A DNA stretch of 64,000 nt from GCA-003244245 sp052390115 (GTDB lineage Bacteria > Actinomycetota > Actinomycetes > Mycobacteriales > Pseudonocardiaceae): assembly GCA_052390115.1 (NCBI GenBank), contig JBQTHE010000011.1, positions 112,947-176,946 on the forward strand, in the 5' to 3' direction. The translations under genes were made by a program, and so were the position numbers. How positions within the stretch are numbered: the stretch's first letter is position 1; every line of letters begins with the position of its first letter. The notes beneath the pieces are model-generated. The model was not told the DNA's origin, ran no database searches, and saw nothing but the letters and a program-made list of their open reading frames with translations. Positions 62,438-64,000 of this stretch are shown here, piece by piece.

Positions 62438-63169
62438 TTGAACGAACCCGCACCCTGGATCGAGGATCGTTGGCCGGCGGACCCCGCGAGGGTCTGCTCG
62501 ATTGTCCTGGTGTTGCACGGGGGACAGGCCAGGAGCCCGACCACGGTCCGGCGGCGACCGCAGTTGAGCTATCTCCGGATGGTCCCCTTCGCTCGGTTCC
62601 TGCACCGGCGTGACGGCGGGCGTGGGATGTCGGTGCGCATCCTGCGGTACCGCTACCGAGGGTGGGACGAGCCCGAGCTGCACCCGGTGCAGGACGCGAG
62701 GTGGGCATTGACGCAACTCCGGGACCAGCACCGGGATGCGTCGATAGTGCTGTTGGGGCATTCGATGGGCGGGCGGGCGGCGCTGCGGGTGGCGGACCAT
62801 CCGGCGGTGACCGCAGTGTGTGCGTTGGCGCCGTGGACTTTGGACGACGAACCGGTGCGGCAACTCGCCGGGCGATCGGTGCTCATCGCGCACGGCGACC
62901 GGGAGCACACCACCGATCCGCGGCTGTCCTACCGGTTTGCGGTGCGCGCCAAGCAGGTCACGTCCCGGGTGTGTCGTTTCGACGTGCTCGGCGATGGCCA
63001 CGCGATGCTTCGCCGAGCGCACGACTGGTCAGAGCTGGCCGCCCGGTTCGTGGCGGCCGAACTCGGCTTGCGGAAGCCCGACCCGCTCATCGAGGACGCA
63101 ATGCGCCGACCGGCTCCGGAGGGACTCCGGGTGCCGCTGCCGACGATGACCCGAGGGCGCAGTGTGTAG
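62438..63169 (+). CDS. Alpha/beta hydrolase fold protein
   Basis: A 243-aa serine hydrolase-like protein from TTG 62438 (LNEPAPWIEDRW), which has GGAGG about 10 nt upstream; ATG 62357, 15 bp after the gcvP stop, would give 270 aa but no Shine-Dalgarno and a low-quality N terminus. The fold has IVLVLHGGQARS, the nucleophile elbow LLGHSMGGRAALRVA, an acid candidate near LIAHGDREHTTD and the C-terminal His in VLGDGHAMLRRA. Small hydrolases of this type occur beside gcvP in related actinobacteria. The substrate is unknown. It is the last gene with normal high-GC codon use. Confidence 0.85.
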   Translation: MNEPAPWIEDRWPADPARVCSIVLVLHGGQARSPTTVRRRPQLSYLRMVPFARFLHRRDGGRGMSVRILRYRYRGWDEPELHPVQDARWALTQLRDQHRDASIVLLGHSMGGRAALRVADHPAVTAVCALAPWTLDDEPVRQLAGRSVLIAHGDREHTTDPRLSYRFAVRAKQVTSRVCRFDVLGDGHAMLRRAHDWSELAARFVAAELGLRKPDPLIEDAMRRPAPEGLRVPLPTMTRGRSV

Positions 63170-63694
63170 CTAAGCGTAAACATTCACTTCACTATAGTGA
63201 CCATGGTACCGCTGAACGAGTGAATAAACTAGCGCTTGCTGATTGCGGACGGTAATAATCATTAAGCCAGTATCCGGTAACACCATAAGAAGGGCCGTGG
63301 TTTACACGCCGGGTGAACACCTTGCTGATGGTGGCAGCGTTGGGGGGTGTCGCTCGTATGTTGTTGATGGCTGGGGGAGAAATTTATGTTATGCGGCGTG
63401 CAGTCGACCTCGACCGATTCCCAGCCTGACAAGCGTTTTCGGAGTGGGTGCACTACGTGCCACTTTCTGGCTGCTGTGGCAATGATGGTTTTGCAGGGCT
63501 CGACACCGCGGATCGGTACGTAGTCAAGCAGAAGCTCACGTTTTTGAGCCCTTGAGGCCAACGAAGCTCCCGGAGGCGTGAGCTGGGTTCAGGGGCCGCT
63601 GACGATGTTTCCAGAAGCCGCCGAAAAACGGCTACATACGACAGGCCACACCGCTTCTCGCGAGACTTCCCGCGAAGACGACAAGGGAGGAGTT
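63170..63694. other. Low-GC intergenic stretch, island boundary candidate
   Basis: About 525 bp without a supportable gene. GC content falls sharply compared with the rest of the window. At 63182-63225 ATTCACT and AGTGAAT flank a perfect CACTATAGTG palindrome (63190-63199); TAATAAT at 63253-63259 could be a -10 box. A weak frame at 63243-63485 (plus) and one at 63262-63561 (minus) show no family features. I found no tRNA, transposase fragment or terminal repeat that would fix the border. Confidence 0.5.
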
Positions 63695-63856
63695 ATGAGT
63701 GATCGGGAGTTACAGAAGGCAGGTACGCTGGAAAGAAAGTATTTTAAGCGCCACTGGAAGCAAACCGGATGTAACGGTCAGGTAGCTGAGTGGCGTGGTC
63801 CGTGGCTGTTCCGCATTTATTATTGCAAGAAGTGCGGCAAGCGCATGACCGTGTAG
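63695..63856 (+). CDS. 53-aa Cys-containing small protein, putative zinc ribbon
   Basis: A protein starting MSDRELQKAGTLERKYFKRH, with C26 and a C-terminal YYCKKCGKRM (C44, C47). The pattern H20-x5-C26-x17-C44-x2-C47 could bind one zinc. The net charge is strongly positive (many Lys/Arg). The Shine-Dalgarno GGGAGGAG is excellent, 4 nt before ATG 63695. Codon use is much less GC-biased than in all genes to the left. I do not recognise the family. It may belong to an integrated element whose other genes lie outside the window. Confidence 0.72.
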   Translation: MSDRELQKAGTLERKYFKRHWKQTGCNGQVAEWRGPWLFRIYYCKKCGKRMTV

Positions 63857-63883
63857 ATCAAGGCACAAAGCCCCCTTGGTGTC

Positions 63884-63918
63884 ATAGGGTGAACGCACCA
63901 CCGGGAATGATACCCTAT
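63884..63918. promoter_or_regulatory. Inverted repeat and -10 box upstream of the last gene
   Basis: ATAGGGT (63884-63890) and ACCCTAT (63912-63918) form a 7-bp inverted repeat with 21-nt spacing. TACCCT at 63911-63916, inside the right arm, is a likely -10 box for the gene starting at 63956. The overlap suggests an operator site. Confidence 0.4.
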
Positions 63919-63955
63919 TGCTCGCCCAGTCAGCAAACAGAAGGAGTCATCGTCA

Positions 63956-64000
63956 GTGCAGGGTACGGAAATCGTTGCCGAGGAGCGGGAAGTTATCTCT
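63956..64000 (+). CDS. Start of an unidentified gene (truncated at window end)
   Basis: A GTG at 63956 with AGAAGGAG about 9 nt upstream opens a frame VQGTEIVAEEREVIS that runs off the right edge. Fifteen residues are too few to classify. It follows the 53-aa protein in the same direction (99-bp gap) with its own candidate promoter. Confidence 0.55.
   Translation, partial: MQGTEIVAEEREVIS

Noticed and set aside
63262..63561. 99-residue minus-strand open frame in the low-GC stretch
   Set aside because: No ribosome binding site, no recognisable domain, and many rare-looking residues in a region rich in short palindromes; the plus-strand frame at 63243-63485 is equally unsupported.
63585..63605. 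tRNA-like GGGTTCAGG segment as an attachment site
   Set aside because: No acceptor or anticodon stem can be folded around it.

Overview
The window is a high-GC actinobacterial chromosome segment, most likely from the order Pseudonocardiales or a close relative. The evidence is the codon usage, the mycothiol-dependent enzyme family, the QcrCAB/CtaE respiratory supercomplex genes, the PASTA kinase with its small DNA-binding neighbour, the GarA/OdhI protein and GlnR-type operators. Gene order over about 0.4-46.7 kb closely follows the Mycobacterium tuberculosis block Rv2175c-Rv2220. About 55.0-62.3 kb follows the Rv1822-Rv1832 block. The names given below rest on that synteny plus visible motifs; no database was searched.

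Layout. 1-0.4 kb: remnant of a tyrosine integrase. 0.4-2.5 kb: glutamine synthetase glnA behind a textbook double GlnR box, divergent from an RDD membrane protein. 2.5-11.5 kb: a minus-strand lipoate/2-oxoacid dehydrogenase cluster (lpdA, E2, two redox genes, lipB, an SDR, lipA, DUF4191). 11.7-20.8 kb: pepA, gcvT, galT-galK, ilvE, cobS and a fused cobU-cobT. 20.8-25.3 kb: small conserved proteins, glycerate kinase, an A-type Fe-S carrier and asparagine synthetase. 25.5-31.3 kb: the aa3 oxidase and bc1 genes (ctaC, ctaF, qcrB, qcrA, qcrC, ctaE). 31.6-37.3 kb: a receiver-like protein, trpD, two paralogous NlpC/P60 hydrolases (the second behind a c-di-AMP riboswitch) flanking a small Cys-rich protein, and a PimB-like mannosyltransferase. 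37.4-46.7 kb: acyl-CoA ligase, SRPBCC protein, PlsC, RNase AS, a phosphofructokinase with a PPi-type active site, DAHP synthase, PknL-like kinase and its small DNA-binding partner. 46.8-55.0 kb: a less conserved accessory stretch (MT0933-like protein, nitroreductase, thioredoxin-fold protein, orphan DUF742 protein, DUF3516 helicase, second Ser/Thr kinase, methyltransferase, DinB-like enzyme). 55.0-62.3 kb: CDP-alcohol phosphotransferase, gcvH, garA, two MerR regulators, a bifunctional nuclease homologue, a tandem glycine riboswitch and gcvP. 63.2-64 kb: an abrupt change to lower GC with a 53-aa Cys-containing protein and the start of another gene, probably the edge of an acquired island.

Functionally the genes join nitrogen assimilation (GlnR-glnA, asnB), the glycine cleavage system (gcvT, gcvH, gcvP with its riboswitch), lipoylation and its client enzymes, the terminal respiratory chain and cell envelope control. 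Two signalling layers recur: Ser/Thr phosphorylation (two kinases, GarA) and nucleotide or metabolite riboswitches (c-di-AMP, glycine). Many genes lack a Shine-Dalgarno sequence and instead have a TANNNT box 6-11 nt before the start codon, which suggests leaderless mRNAs.

I did not find a convincing wholly new multi-gene system. The best leads are the PPi-type phosphofructokinase signature, a GarA homologue lacking one of the two phospho-acceptor threonines, an expanded c-di-AMP aptamer with a tandem 17-bp duplication, several long perfect palindromes, and the foreign-looking right edge.
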